DNA from: an uncultured Myxococcales bacterium
GTDB taxonomy: Bacteria; Myxococcota_A; Bradymonadia; UBA7976; VGTA01
Direction: 5' to 3'
DNA length: 64,000 nt
NCBI GenBank assembly: GCA_937146725.1
Contig: CAKZRU010000112.1
Location: 62,001 to 126,000 of the forward strand
In this document: positions 1 to 9,223 of the stretch, one piece after another
Layout of the letters: the number at the start of each line of letters is the position of its first letter
How positions within the stretch are numbered: position 1 is the first letter of the stretch
The notes under the pieces: model-generated
Told to the model about the DNA's origin: nothing
The model's input: only the letters and a program-made list of their open reading frames with translations
Database searches by the model: none
Made by a program: the position numbers and the translations under genes

Positions 1-837
1 TATAACCAAGATCAAAAGATAACAGGGCAAAAAGTAAAGATCAGCATTGACTCTAATCCGGTTTTATCTGTTCCTAGCATGAAGGGGGATTTAATCCGTT
101 TACAAGTCTTTGGTAGTCCCGAGGCTCAAGCTTGGGATGTAGAGAGCTCTGTGAATTTCATCGCTCCTTATTCAGGTGCTGCGGGTTTAGCCGGCACCGA
201 AACTGCAAGATCTTGTTGGCGACTGAAGCAGTGGGAACATGCACTTGATGATCCCTTGGAACTCAGTTCATGGATTAAAGGAAGCGAAGGAAGCTCCGTA
301 CAGGAGTTAAGAACCTTGATGATCGCTCATCCGCGTGCAATGGCTAAGCCCTTAGCGGCCTCCTTAAGAATGAGCGAGTTTTTAGATTTAGACTTTGAGC
401 GTAAGCGTTCTGAACTCTATGGACTTAGTGCTAAAGCCTTCTTAGTTTTAAGCCAAGCTTATGAAGCAAGTCGAGCTTGGGGGCTTCCTTGGATGGATTG
501 GGATGATCTAGACCTTTTAGATATGATGACACCCGCCTTTACGCGGAACGTGCAACTGTCCTTACAACGCCAAAGTTTTTCTGGTGGCTATCATGCTTTA
601 AAGATGCCTTGGCGTTTAAGCCAATCATCAGGCTTAGCTTTACCCGAAGATCCAGAAGAACCCTTAGAAACGATGACCGTAAACTTAATCAATCGGTTTT
701 TACATGGTTTATCTTATCAGGCGAGTCCTGAAGAACTCAATGATCGTTGCTTAAACGAACTTTCTCCCTCACTTAAAGCTTGTGCTTTCTTGAGTGTAAC
801 AGCCGATGAGCTTGAAGCTTTGAACTCTGCAGAATAA
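1..837 (+). CDS. Unidentified protein, 3' part only
   Basis: The reading frame is open from the first base of the window to a TAA at 835-837, so the gene begins upstream. The ATG at 79 has no ribosome-binding site and is probably internal. About 278 residues are visible. They are soluble, with no membrane segment, and rich in Leu, Ser and Trp-containing stretches such as WGLPWMDWDDLDLLDMM. I recognise no domain. A gap of about 120 bases separates it from the next gene on the same strand. The reading frame is convincing; the function is unknown. Confidence 0.7.
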   Translation, partial: YNQDQKITGQKVKISIDSNPVLSVPSMKGDLIRLQVFGSPEAQAWDVESSVNFIAPYSGAAGLAGTETARSCWRLKQWEHALDDPLELSSWIKGSEGSSVQELRTLMIAHPRAMAKPLAASLRMSEFLDLDFERKRSELYGLSAKAFLVLSQAYEASRAWGLPWMDWDDLDLLDMMTPAFTRNVQLSLQRQSFSGGYHALKMPWRLSQSSGLALPEDPEEPLETMTVNLINRFLHGLSYQASPEELNDRCLNELSPSLKACAFLSVTADELEALNSAE

Positions 838-960
838 AAGCCACGCTAAATGAATGACAAAGTTTTTATTTCAGAGTAAGGTCAGAATATAAGCATAAGC
901 AAGGCAACGATAAAGTACTTGGCAATATGATAATATATAATCAAAGAGAGGTGGAACTCT

Positions 961-3558
961 GTGAATGATATGCTTTTTCAATGGGTCATGCCTATAGGTA
1001 GTTTAAGCGCACCAATCTCATATGAAAATATAGTCAAATTAATCCGCAGTGGTCGAGTATTTCCAACTCAGCTTGTATCGCTTAATCAAGCGCCTCCTAT
1101 GCCCGCATTTCAACACACTGCTCTAAGAGAACTTTGGTTATCTCAAATTCCACCTGAACATCACTTTGATGGAAAAATGGGACGGGTAAACACTTTAATT
1201 CTTTGCAAACTCTTTGCTCATTTTGCGACCGAGCGAGTCACTGGTCGCCTATTTGTGAAACACAGCGAATCAGGCTTGTACTTTACCTTACGTCTAGTAT
1301 CGGGCCAAGTTCTTGAGGTAAATGCTCTTGATCCATCAACTTATTTGGGACAAATGCTTTTACATAAGCAGCTTTTGACGCCCTCGCAATTGGTGGAAGT
1401 GATTGAGCACGCAAAAGAGCAAAGCCTACCCATTGGAACAGCTGCCATACAATTAGGCCATTTAAATGAAAAACGCTTAAACCAATTACTTGCAGAGCAA
1501 ATGTTTAATCGGCTCAGGAAGATCGCTTGTTTTCCTCATTTAGATGTACGTTTTATAGAAGATCAACAGGTGGCTCTCATTCCACCTGTAGCACGTATTT
1601 CTGGTTATTCATTATTAGAAATCACTCTAGGATATGGCCTATCCGATCAGCAAATTAAGCAGTATATGAGTGAGCTCCTGTTAAGGCCGGTGATTGTTAA
1701 TCGGCAAGCGCCTGCTCTTAAAATGATTTCTGCGGAAGATCGTTCTGTACTTAAGCAAGTATTTGGTAGCCAAAGCCTAGACCCACTTAAAAATCGTAAT
1801 GAATGGACGCAACGAGACAGTGCGCTCAAAGCCATTGCTTGGGATCTGATTGATTTATTTGAAGTGCCAGAAAGCTATGCACTTACTCAAGAGTACACTC
1901 GCTTAGTCGAAGGCGATCCTCTAAGTCACTTACAAATTAGTCATATGTCGGCTCCACATGAGATCGAGCAGGCAATAGAAAGCTATCGTCAAAAAATAAA
2001 GTTAGACCAGTCTTCAGCGACTGCAGATGAAGAGCATGTGCGCCGAGCGCTAAGAGCAAAGCTTAGCGAAATACAAAAGTCCTTGGAAGGGTCAGAGCGT
2101 GAGCGAAGAGCGCATCAACGCATGAAACAGTTGGGTGCAGATCCCCAAAATATCGAAACTTATCGTTCGGTTCTTTTTGATATCTGTGTTCAAGAGGGAG
2201 AAGCTGCTCTTAAGCGACAAAAGTATCAAGAAGCTGCTGAGGCATACAAAGAAGCGCTCAGTTTGAGGCCTAACGACTTGAATGCCTCACTACAAGAGGT
2301 CTGGGCTCAATTCTTGAGTGATTCAAGAAGCCAAGAAGTCTTTGAAAAGGCCAAAAAACGCTTAGAAACTTTGAGTAAACAAGCAAAAGATTCACCTATG
2401 CCCCCCTTAGTCTTGGCTCGTATTTATCGCTTAAAGGGTGATGTTAAACAAGCAGAGGAGTTATTGCATAAGGTCTTGGGGATTTCTCCAAACCACAAGG
2501 AAGCTCAAGCAGAACTACGCTTACTCTTCAATCGAGATTATGATAAGAAAAAGCACAAGGTTAAAAGCTTTATACAACTTGATCCCAACATGAGTAAGTG
2601 GTTAGTTCCAAGTGTATTAAGCTTACTTTTGACCATTGTTTTTTGGGCTGTGGGTAATTTAATTACTCATCCGCGTGATATTTGGCCCGAGGAACGTCCC
2701 CTAGATGTGTCAACTTTAGAAGGACTTAATGCCTTTCAAAAAGAGCTTACTTTTAACAGCATCTTGCGAACAAATTACAATAATAACTCTTTGGCAAGTG
2801 CTGCTTACTTACTAGGGCTTAAGCCTCATCGGCAAGCTGAGGCCGAAAAAGTAGCAGGACAAGAAAAACCGATTGCGTACAGCATTGATCGTCTTGAAGG
2901 AGAGACGATGAGAGAAGTGACTAGGGTCTTGTCGTATTTGTACAAGTATTTCCAGCAAGAGCCCACCAAAGTCACAACGATGCTCCGGAACTCTTTAGTT
3001 ATTCCAGCACATTTACGCGTGTTGGGTAATGTTGAGCATTATTGGTTGCAAGAGGATTTATTTGGGTGGGCTAGGCGACTTGCCCTTATTTTATTAGGTC
3101 TTTTTGGCTTATATCGTTTACGACCCTTAGAGCTTAAAACAGATGTCGCCTTTTCAATGAGTCTCTTAGCGATCATTTATGGCTCTATTGTTGGCTATCT
3201 AAGCCCAGCCTTCACAGCGCCAACTGATTTAGCCATATTAAGTGCCATGAAAGTAACCCATAGTTTGGGAGAGGTGTTCTTCTTTCAATTCTTCTTAGGG
3301 CTTGCTCTATTGAGAGGGTTTAGATGGACACCTTATCTACCTGCAACGATTGTGATTGTGCTTTTTGCTCTGTTTAAAGCGAGCTATCTTAATATTTGGT
3401 ACATGCCACTTGATATGATGTTGATTACCTGCTTACAAATCGGGGTTTTCATTGGTGGTGGGTGCTTTGTTTTCATGTGGAAAAGCAAAAGCTTTATCCC
3501 GCCACTATTGGCACATTTAGCCTTAACTTTGATTCCACTTTTACGTGGTTTAAGCTAA
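961..3558 (+). CDS. DUF4388/TPR protein with C-terminal CPBP-like membrane domain
   Basis: The 865-residue protein starts at GTG 961 behind AGAGAGGTGG. Residues 1-55 resemble a GYF_2-type module. Residues about 74-200 look like DUF4388 (the PatA N-terminal type), with GRLFVKH and the GQMLLHKQLLTPSQL helix pair. Residues about 400-520 contain TPR-like helices (YQEAAEAYKEALSLRPND). A membrane segment follows near 545-565, and the last 160 residues hold several more. That tail resembles a CPBP (CAAX protease-like) domain, but its motifs are degenerate: GEVFFFQFFLG replaces EExxxR, and only the last His (LLAHLALTL) is clear. It is probably a membrane-anchored signalling or scaffold protein rather than an active protease. 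It heads a plus-strand run leading to an exosortase-family gene. Confidence 0.75.
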   Translation: MNDMLFQWVMPIGSLSAPISYENIVKLIRSGRVFPTQLVSLNQAPPMPAFQHTALRELWLSQIPPEHHFDGKMGRVNTLILCKLFAHFATERVTGRLFVKHSESGLYFTLRLVSGQVLEVNALDPSTYLGQMLLHKQLLTPSQLVEVIEHAKEQSLPIGTAAIQLGHLNEKRLNQLLAEQMFNRLRKIACFPHLDVRFIEDQQVALIPPVARISGYSLLEITLGYGLSDQQIKQYMSELLLRPVIVNRQAPALKMISAEDRSVLKQVFGSQSLDPLKNRNEWTQRDSALKAIAWDLIDLFEVPESYALTQEYTRLVEGDPLSHLQISHMSAPHEIEQAIESYRQKIKLDQSSATADEEHVRRALRAKLSEIQKSLEGSERERRAHQRMKQLGADPQNIETYRSVLFDICVQEGEAALKRQKYQEAAEAYKEALSLRPNDLNASLQEVWAQFLSDSRSQEVFEKAKKRLETLSKQAKDSPMPPLVLARIYRLKGDVKQAEELLHKVLGISPNHKEAQAELRLLFNRDYDKKKHKVKSFIQLDPNMSKWLVPSVLSLLLTIVFWAVGNLITHPRDIWPEERPLDVSTLEGLNAFQKELTFNSILRTNYNNNSLASAAYLLGLKPHRQAEAEKVAGQEKPIAYSIDRLEGETMREVTRVLSYLYKYFQQEPTKVTTMLRNSLVIPAHLRVLGNVEHYWLQEDLFGWARRLALILLGLFGLYRLRPLELKTDVAFSMSLLAIIYGSIVGYLSPAFTAPTDLAILSAMKVTHSLGEVFFFQFFLGLALLRGFRWTPYLPATIVIVLFALFKASYLNIWYMPLDMMLITCLQIGVFIGGGCFVFMWKSKSFIPPLLAHLALTLIPLLRGLS

Positions 3559-3644
3559 ATTATATCACTTATGTCGGACTGTGATTTGATCGGAACATTA
3601 AAAGGATATCATAAGCAGGGAAATATCATGAGTTGGAGAATATC

Positions 3645-4178
3645 ATGAGTGAAATAGATTTAATGACTTCAGATAACCAAAAGGGACCTTGGCTATCAAA
3701 TGAAAAGCAAAGAGTACTTTTGGTGAGTGCTGAACCTTGGGCTCGAAATGTTCTCTCATTAATCAGTCAATGTTCAGAAAAGAATATTGAGGTCACTCAT
3801 GCCATTGATGGTGCTCAAGGTCTGTATTATATGAGCCAATCGATTTACTCGGGATCTCCTTTTCAGCTGTTAGTGTTGACGAGTCCTTTAGCACAGATTG
3901 ATGTTCAAGGCTGTATTGAAGCTTTACGCGCGATTGAGCGTGGGCTAAATCGTCCCCCCTATCCTTGCTTGATTTGTACCGCGGATAAACTACCACCGGA
4001 CTTTATGGCATGCTTTCCCCAAACTCTACATTTGAGGGCACCTAATAGTACTCAAGCTGCTTCCATGGTCTCAGCGGGTATTTTGCAGGTGATTTATACT
4101 TTACAAGCATATCGAAAAAGCGATGACCAAATCGCTGAGTCAGATTTTAAGTTTACACGAAATCAGGAGGAGTCATGA
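3645..4178 (+). CDS. Receiver-like domain protein
   Basis: About 177 residues. I chose ATG 3645 because GGAG lies six bases upstream; the frame stays open to a TTG at 3633. From residue about 20 the protein has the alternating pattern of a CheY-like fold (RVLLVSAEPWARNVLSLI, then FQLLVLTSP, then PYPCLICTAD). The phospho-acceptor Asp and the acidic pocket of a true receiver are not recognisable, so it is probably a non-phosphorylated pseudo-receiver. Its stop overlaps the start of the next gene (ATGA), so the two are translationally coupled. The fold assignment is inference from pattern; the partner is unknown. Confidence 0.6.
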   Translation: MSEIDLMTSDNQKGPWLSNEKQRVLLVSAEPWARNVLSLISQCSEKNIEVTHAIDGAQGLYYMSQSIYSGSPFQLLVLTSPLAQIDVQGCIEALRAIERGLNRPPYPCLICTADKLPPDFMACFPQTLHLRAPNSTQAASMVSAGILQVIYTLQAYRKSDDQIAESDFKFTRNQEES

Positions 4179-4735
4179 GTGCAACGTCTCGTATCTCATG
4201 TCCCATGTGTGGACAGCCACTAGATCGTGGATCCATTGAAGAGGTATTTATCGAGTTTTCGACCTTGAATAGCTGTGGACGCTGTGGCTTTGGTTTAGAT
4301 TTACGCTGGAGAGGTCGGGGTAGTGCTTTAAGTAGACCTACCCCTAATCTAGTTGTGGTGAGCACAGAGCTTGCTCTTGAAGAACAGCTGAGTGAGTCTT
4401 TGAATGCTTCCATAAAAGTGGAGGTTGTTAAAGAGCCCACCGATGCCTTGGGGATTTATGCTAAAACACTGCGTAAAGAAGTCCCCTTAAGTGCGATTTT
4501 AGTCACCACTCGTGGGCAAAGTCAGCGGTGGTCGGATATTGCTGTTGCTGTTAGGGCCTTAGAAGAAGGGTTCAAGGTCGCAACCCCGATGCCAATTTGG
4601 TTTTTTAGTAGCGCCGAGTTGAATCAAATAGAACTTTCTATCTTTGAAGACTTAGCGGATATCTATTGGCGAGAAACCCCTGTTAATCAAGAAAATCAAA
4701 CCTTACTTGAAGTGACACCTCAACTCTTTAGCTAG
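4175..4735 (+). CDS. Zinc-ribbon protein with receiver-like domain
   Basis: The start ATG overlaps the stop of the preceding gene by four bases. The 186-residue protein opens with a probable zinc ribbon, CPMC near residue 10 and CGRC near residue 34. A domain of about 110 residues then follows, of the same alternating hydrophobic type as its upstream neighbour (NLVVVSTELALEEQL, SAILVTTRGQSQRW, PMPIWFFSSAEL). No phospho-acceptor Asp is evident. Two coupled pseudo-receiver-like genes in a row, one with a zinc ribbon, suggest a paired complex. The exosortase-like gene begins 11 bases downstream. Confidence 0.6.
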   Translation: MSATSRISCPMCGQPLDRGSIEEVFIEFSTLNSCGRCGFGLDLRWRGRGSALSRPTPNLVVVSTELALEEQLSESLNASIKVEVVKEPTDALGIYAKTLRKEVPLSAILVTTRGQSQRWSDIAVAVRALEEGFKVATPMPIWFFSSAELNQIELSIFEDLADIYWRETPVNQENQTLLEVTPQLFS

Positions 4736-4746
4736 AAATAACAGTT

Positions 4747-5832
4747 ATGATGCTTAATAAGAGTGTGAGTAGATGTCTGCAGGCTCTTTTTAATCACTTA
4801 AGCTCTTTGCTTCATTTAAACGCTTGGGTGTACTTAAAACCAAGTAATTTAGAGACAGCAGCCTTGGTCATCATATCGCTTAGCTTGTATGCACGTTGCA
4901 TTGACTTTGCTCTAAACGGTAGTGTGCTAAATCCAGCGCTTAACCTAATTGCGGCACCGGTCGCGTTGCTGATGTTTTTGTGGATGCTGCAAGATCTACC
5001 TCAGCATATAGAAGACAAAAAAGAGTGTAGTCCAAAGGGTAAGGACAGTCATTCTTATGTGGCTATGAACATCTTTATCTTATTCAGTTTAGGCGTTTTA
5101 CTCTGCTTTGGCGCTTTATTTGGTTTAAGTATGATCCAAAGCAATATAATTATCCAAGGTAAACACCCTTTTGTATTGCGGCAAACCCTCGCCTTAATGA
5201 TCGAAGGACTCGGCTTATTTTGTCTGTGGAGTCATTGGCTACACAGGAAATATCTTTTAAGTGAAGCAAAATCGATTTCAGTAATATTTAAGGCCCGGCA
5301 GGGGTTTATATCAAAGCTACATTACCCACTATCTTTAAGTCTATTTACCTTGCCTTGGGAGGCTCTACTCAGACAGTTTGATGAGTCTTTACAAGTGATA
5401 AGCACTGATATTGCAGTATATTTTTTAGAGTTTATTGATTGGTTATCTTTTACCCAACCTATGCAGATCAGCTATTGGGATGCGATTACGATTTATTCAG
5501 AACGCTTCTACTTAATCATTAATGAGACCTGTGCAGGCGTAAATCTTTTACTTTCCATGAGTCTTTATGCTTTTGGTTTTGCTTGGGTCATGAAGTGTTC
5601 TGTTAAACGTTCATGGCTTTTAGTAGCCTACATGATTCCTCTCTGTTTGATCTTTAATGGACTCAGAATTACCATTATATTTTGCCTGGGTCATTTTGGT
5701 GATCAAGCGCTTGCAACAGGGTCTTGGCATGAAGGAAGTGCTTATATTTCACAAGCACTTTTATTTATCTTATTAGCTTTGATTAATTACGGCTTAGGCC
5801 AAGAGCACGAGTTCGTAAAGCATGATCCATAA
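4747..5832 (+). CDS. Exosortase/archaeosortase family membrane protein
   Basis: The 361-residue polytopic protein has about eight hydrophobic segments. The C-terminal half shows the three catalytic signatures of exosortases. These are Cys in NETCAGVNLL (about residue 261), Arg in FNGLRITI (about 305) and His in GSWHEG (about 329). Known relatives are membrane transpeptidases that process proteins with a C-terminal sorting tripartite signal and attach them to the envelope. I see no PEP-CTERM- or MYXO-CTERM-like tail in this window, so the substrate is elsewhere. It is the last gene of the plus-strand run from 961, and its end overlaps the end of aroC on the other strand by 50 bases. The exact exosortase subtype is not assigned. 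Confidence 0.8.
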   Translation: MMLNKSVSRCLQALFNHLSSLLHLNAWVYLKPSNLETAALVIISLSLYARCIDFALNGSVLNPALNLIAAPVALLMFLWMLQDLPQHIEDKKECSPKGKDSHSYVAMNIFILFSLGVLLCFGALFGLSMIQSNIIIQGKHPFVLRQTLALMIEGLGLFCLWSHWLHRKYLLSEAKSISVIFKARQGFISKLHYPLSLSLFTLPWEALLRQFDESLQVISTDIAVYFLEFIDWLSFTQPMQISYWDAITIYSERFYLIINETCAGVNLLLSMSLYAFGFAWVMKCSVKRSWLLVAYMIPLCLIFNGLRITIIFCLGHFGDQALATGSWHEGSAYISQALLFILLALINYGLGQEHEFVKHDP

Positions 5833-6880
5833 GGGTTAATAACATTGCAGCTTCTACCAAAGGCACGGCTCTTGGCAAAACACAGGGATCATGTCGACCT
5901 TCATTTTTGAACTCTATATTTTCGCCTTCAGTGTTCACGGTTTTTTGAGTTTTAAAATGAGTGGAAACCGGTTTGAATGCACAGCGAATTTCAAGTGGTG
6001 CTCCTGTACTTATACCTGCTAATACCCCTCCCGCTCTATTACTTGTAGCGATCGGCATTGACATAGGATTAACGGGCGCTTGCCATGCATCATTGTGCTC
6101 ACTTCCTTTAAGTTCAACCCCAGCAAAACCACTCCCGATTTCAAAGCCCTTACAGGCAGGGAGCGAAAGGCAGGCTTTAGCTAAATCCGCTTCCAATTTA
6201 TCAAAGACCGGATCTCCCCAACCGGCAGGTACATTACGAGCTACACCAGTAATGATTCCTCCTAAGGTGTCTCCTTCTTTTTTGGCTTGAGTAATCAAGG
6301 TTTCAAAGCGCTGAGCAGCCTTTGGATCAGGACAGCGGGTCAGTTGTGCGTCTACCTGTGCACGGCTCACACTCGCTCGATCAACCTGAGCTCGGTCAGT
6401 GTACACTTGATCAACCCAAGCCAGTACTTCGATCCCAAATTGCTTTTTGAGATACTGACGAGCAATACCGGCTGCTGCAACGCGAGCAGCTGTTTCACGT
6501 GCACTCGCTCGTCCTCCTCCTCGATAATCTCTAATGCCATATCGAGCGATGTAGCTTGCGTCCCCATGACCCGGACGATAAAGATTTTTAACGCTGTCAT
6601 AATTACGAGAGCGAGCATCCTTATTTTTGATTAGTAAGGCGATCGGGGTACCGGTGGTTTGACCTTCAAAAAGACCGCTTAAAATCTCGAGTTGGTCGCC
6701 TTCATTGCGAGAGGTTGTTAAATGACTTTGTCCTGGTCGTCGGCGATCTAGATCACTTTGTAGCAAAGCGAGATCAAGTTCAAGCTGAGAAGGGCAACCT
6801 TCTACAATCGCACCTATGGCAGGCCCATGTGATTCACCAAAGGTTGTCACTTTAAAAAGTAATCCACTTGAACTCCCCAT
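5783..6880 (-). CDS. aroC: Chorismate synthase
   Basis: The 365-residue enzyme makes chorismate from 5-enolpyruvylshikimate-3-phosphate, the last step of the shikimate pathway, using reduced FMN. Family signatures are clear: GESHGPAIG near the N-terminus, the GGGRASARETAARVAA stretch near residue 120, and RHDPCVLPRAVPLVEAAM near the C-terminus. The length is normal for the family. It starts six bases after the stop of fbp on the same strand, so the two are almost certainly co-transcribed. No other shikimate gene is nearby. Confidence 0.97.
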   Translation of the reverse strand: MGSSSGLLFKVTTFGESHGPAIGAIVEGCPSQLELDLALLQSDLDRRRPGQSHLTTSRNEGDQLEILSGLFEGQTTGTPIALLIKNKDARSRNYDSVKNLYRPGHGDASYIARYGIRDYRGGGRASARETAARVAAAGIARQYLKKQFGIEVLAWVDQVYTDRAQVDRASVSRAQVDAQLTRCPDPKAAQRFETLITQAKKEGDTLGGIITGVARNVPAGWGDPVFDKLEADLAKACLSLPACKGFEIGSGFAGVELKGSEHNDAWQAPVNPMSMPIATSNRAGGVLAGISTGAPLEIRCAFKPVSTHFKTQKTVNTEGENIEFKNEGRHDPCVLPRAVPLVEAAMLLTLMDHALRTRALGLSRN

Positions 6881-6886
6881 GTAGGT

Positions 6887-7900
6887 CTACTCCGTGTAAT
6901 GATTTTCTATATGTTTAACGCCTTCACTGACCCCAACAAAAAAGCCCACTCGTTGATGGAGCTCAGAGGGCACAAGATCAAGCACAGAGCCATTGCCCCA
7001 AGTATCAGCACCACCCGCTGCTTGAGCAATAAAGGCGAGAGGGTTACATTCGTATAATAGGCGAAGTTTACCTCGTTTGTTATTGCGATCTACCGGATAG
7101 TAATAGACTCCGCCCTTAATAAGATTTCGATGAAAGTCGGCAACTAAAGAACCAATGTGTCTACCGGTAATGATCCTCTTTTCTTGGTTACGGCTTTTAA
7201 GTTCATCAATCGCTTCACACATCCATTGTGGCCAATAGGGCTGATTATATTCATTGACCGATACGGTTGTTAAAGTTGTGGGTAATTTGAGATTGGGTCG
7301 ACTCAGCAAAAACTCTCCATAACTTGGATCAAGAGTAAAGCAATCAACCCGTTCTTGATCGGCATAGACAAAAACAGTGGATGAACCATAAATCACATAG
7401 CCAGCGCCAACCATTTCTCGACCCGGACGAAGTAAATCTTGAGTAGATTTAGGGTGTTCTGAGCAATGATAAATACCAAAAATTGTACCAATAGAGGTGC
7501 TTACCTCGATATTGCTAGAACCATCCAAGGGATCAAAGGCGACAAAATAGCCATCTTCCACACCGGATACAGAAATCCAATCATCTTCTTCTTCAGAAGC
7601 TAAAGCGACTACACAGCCAGATCTTTTGAGAACTTCAATAAAGGTCGTATTTGCAATCATATCTAGCTTTTGAACTTCTTCCCCCTGAACATTAACCTCA
7701 CCGGTTTGCCCCCAAACTTCAATGATGCCGGCTCGACGAACCTGAGAGGAAATCTGCTTTGCGGCAACTCCGATTTGAGTTAATAAACTAGCTAGACGTT
7801 CAGTAAACCTTTCACCCTGCTGACTTAAAATATGTTGCGTTAAAGTCGTTCTAAAGGGCCCGCTTGTACTTTGTGTCTGATGACTTTCAGCAGTGATCAT
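6887..7900 (-). CDS. fbp: Fructose-1,6-bisphosphatase, class I
   Basis: The 337-residue cytoplasmic enzyme hydrolyses fructose-1,6-bisphosphate in gluconeogenesis or the Calvin cycle. The metal-binding signature FDPLDGSSNIEVSTSIG lies near residue 128, preceded by the SEEED acidic loop. KGGVYYYPVDRNN and the C-terminal YECNPLAFIAQAAGG are also typical of class I. It is the first gene of the fbp-aroC pair. Its start faces the zinc-finger parA gene across a 246-base divergent spacer. The pairing of fbp with aroC is a local arrangement with no obvious metabolic link. Confidence 0.96.
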   Translation of the reverse strand: MITAESHQTQSTSGPFRTTLTQHILSQQGERFTERLASLLTQIGVAAKQISSQVRRAGIIEVWGQTGEVNVQGEEVQKLDMIANTTFIEVLKRSGCVVALASEEEDDWISVSGVEDGYFVAFDPLDGSSNIEVSTSIGTIFGIYHCSEHPKSTQDLLRPGREMVGAGYVIYGSSTVFVYADQERVDCFTLDPSYGEFLLSRPNLKLPTTLTTVSVNEYNQPYWPQWMCEAIDELKSRNQEKRIITGRHIGSLVADFHRNLIKGGVYYYPVDRNNKRGKLRLLYECNPLAFIAQAAGGADTWGNGSVLDLVPSELHQRVGFFVGVSEGVKHIENHYTE

Positions 7901-8073
7901 GTTTTAGTCCTTAATATGATGAATCCTGTGTCTTTATCTCTGTGCCTCTATATCTAAAAAGAATCGGAGAAGCGAGAAATTATCGGTCGAGCTTTTTTAG
8001 TCAAGGATTGCTTACTGACCTTGGTTGCTTATTCATAGATTTAATTAATTCAGAGAGTTATCCACTGACTTGC

Positions 8074-8102
8074 TTGTATCACAACTTAGATTAGTTTAAT
8101 AA
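8074..8102 (+). promoter_or_regulatory. Possible sigma-70 promoter for the zinc-finger parA gene
   Basis: TTGTAT (8074-8079) and TAATAA (8097-8102) are separated by 17 bases, 45 bases before the ATG at 8147. AGGGGAG precedes that ATG. The region is AT-rich, so chance matches are likely. Confidence 0.3.
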
Positions 8103-8146
8103 AATGAAAAGGCTAATGTCTTTAATAAGAGATTTAGGGGAGTTAG

Positions 8147-9223
8147 ATGAGTCAAAAAAACTGCTCAGTATGTGAGAGATCGTTTATGGTACGCTTCTCC
8201 TATCAAGTTCAGCGTACTTCTGAGGCAATGTTCTATTTTTGTAGTCAGAATTGCCAGGAGCATCACCTACGTGCCAAAAGTTTGAGTGAATGTAGTCGTT
8301 GCGAAAGTTCTTTTGAGCTTTTATATGCCTATCAGCAAATGAATCTCGACGGGGTTACTCATCAGTTTTGTAGTGAAAACTGTCGTCGGGAGATGCTAGA
8401 GGATATTGCAAATCGTCAAAAAAAGATGAAGAAAATTGCTGTCCTTAATCAAAAGGGAGGAACCGGTAAGACAACAACAAGTGTTAATGTCTCAGCCGCC
8501 TTAGCTCAAATGGGGAAACGGGTCCTTTTGGTTGATTTTGATGCGCAATCAAATGTTGGGGTTTCATTGGGGCTTTCCTCTCCTCGCACCATTTCTGATG
8601 TCCTTTTAAATGATGCCCACCCTGCGGATTGCATTGTCAATGTGAGCGAAAACTTTGACGCCATTATAAGCAGTACCAGCCTATCCTCGGTGGAAGCCGA
8701 CCTAGTGAGAGTTCAAGAAGGGCGTAATCGGATTCTGTCGCATCGCATGACACCCGTTACCAACTATGATGTGGTGATTCTTGATTGTAGTCCTAGTTTA
8801 AATGTTTTGAATTTAAACACGCTTACCTATGCAGATCATATTCTTATTCCTGTTTCTTGCGACTATCTGTCCTTAGTCGGGGTCAGAAATATTATGCGTA
8901 CCTTACGTAAAATTAATGAGGTACTTCTGTCTCAAGTTGATGTTATCGGAGTTGTACCCACCTTTTATGGCTTAAGTGAACAGTGTACGATGGAAACCAT
9001 GCGTAGCCTGAAAGCCTTTTTTAAGGAGAAAGTTCTCCATCCTATTCGTGTCGATCCAGCTTTGCGCCAAGCGCCTATGCATAAGCAAACTATATTTGAA
9101 TATGCGCCTGAGTCAGATGGAGCTCACGACTATTATAATCTTGCTCGGCAACTCATGGCCAGCCTTGATGAAAATGATGCAGTAAACTCAGACTCAAAAG
9201 CCAAAGCGGAGGCAAACAAGTGA
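8147..9223 (+). CDS. ParA-family ATPase with N-terminal double zinc finger
   Basis: The 358-residue protein has two parts. Residues 1-93 hold two similar Cys modules, CSVC...FCSQNC and CSRC...FCSENC, each about 35-40 residues apart in MYM/TRASH-like CxxC...CxxxC spacing. Residues from about 95 on are a ParA/MinD-type ATPase with deviant Walker A QKGGTGKTTTSVN, Walker A' VDFDAQSNVG and Walker B VVILDCSPSL. ParA ATPases segregate DNA or position large complexes on the nucleoid. The Cys extension is not part of standard ParA and could bind a partner or metal. The stop overlaps the next gene (GTGA). No parS-like cluster or replication gene is close, so cargo positioning is as likely as chromosome partition. 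Confidence 0.88.
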   Translation: MSQKNCSVCERSFMVRFSYQVQRTSEAMFYFCSQNCQEHHLRAKSLSECSRCESSFELLYAYQQMNLDGVTHQFCSENCRREMLEDIANRQKKMKKIAVLNQKGGTGKTTTSVNVSAALAQMGKRVLLVDFDAQSNVGVSLGLSSPRTISDVLLNDAHPADCIVNVSENFDAIISSTSLSSVEADLVRVQEGRNRILSHRMTPVTNYDVVILDCSPSLNVLNLNTLTYADHILIPVSCDYLSLVGVRNIMRTLRKINEVLLSQVDVIGVVPTFYGLSEQCTMETMRSLKAFFKEKVLHPIRVDPALRQAPMHKQTIFEYAPESDGAHDYYNLARQLMASLDENDAVNSDSKAKAEANK

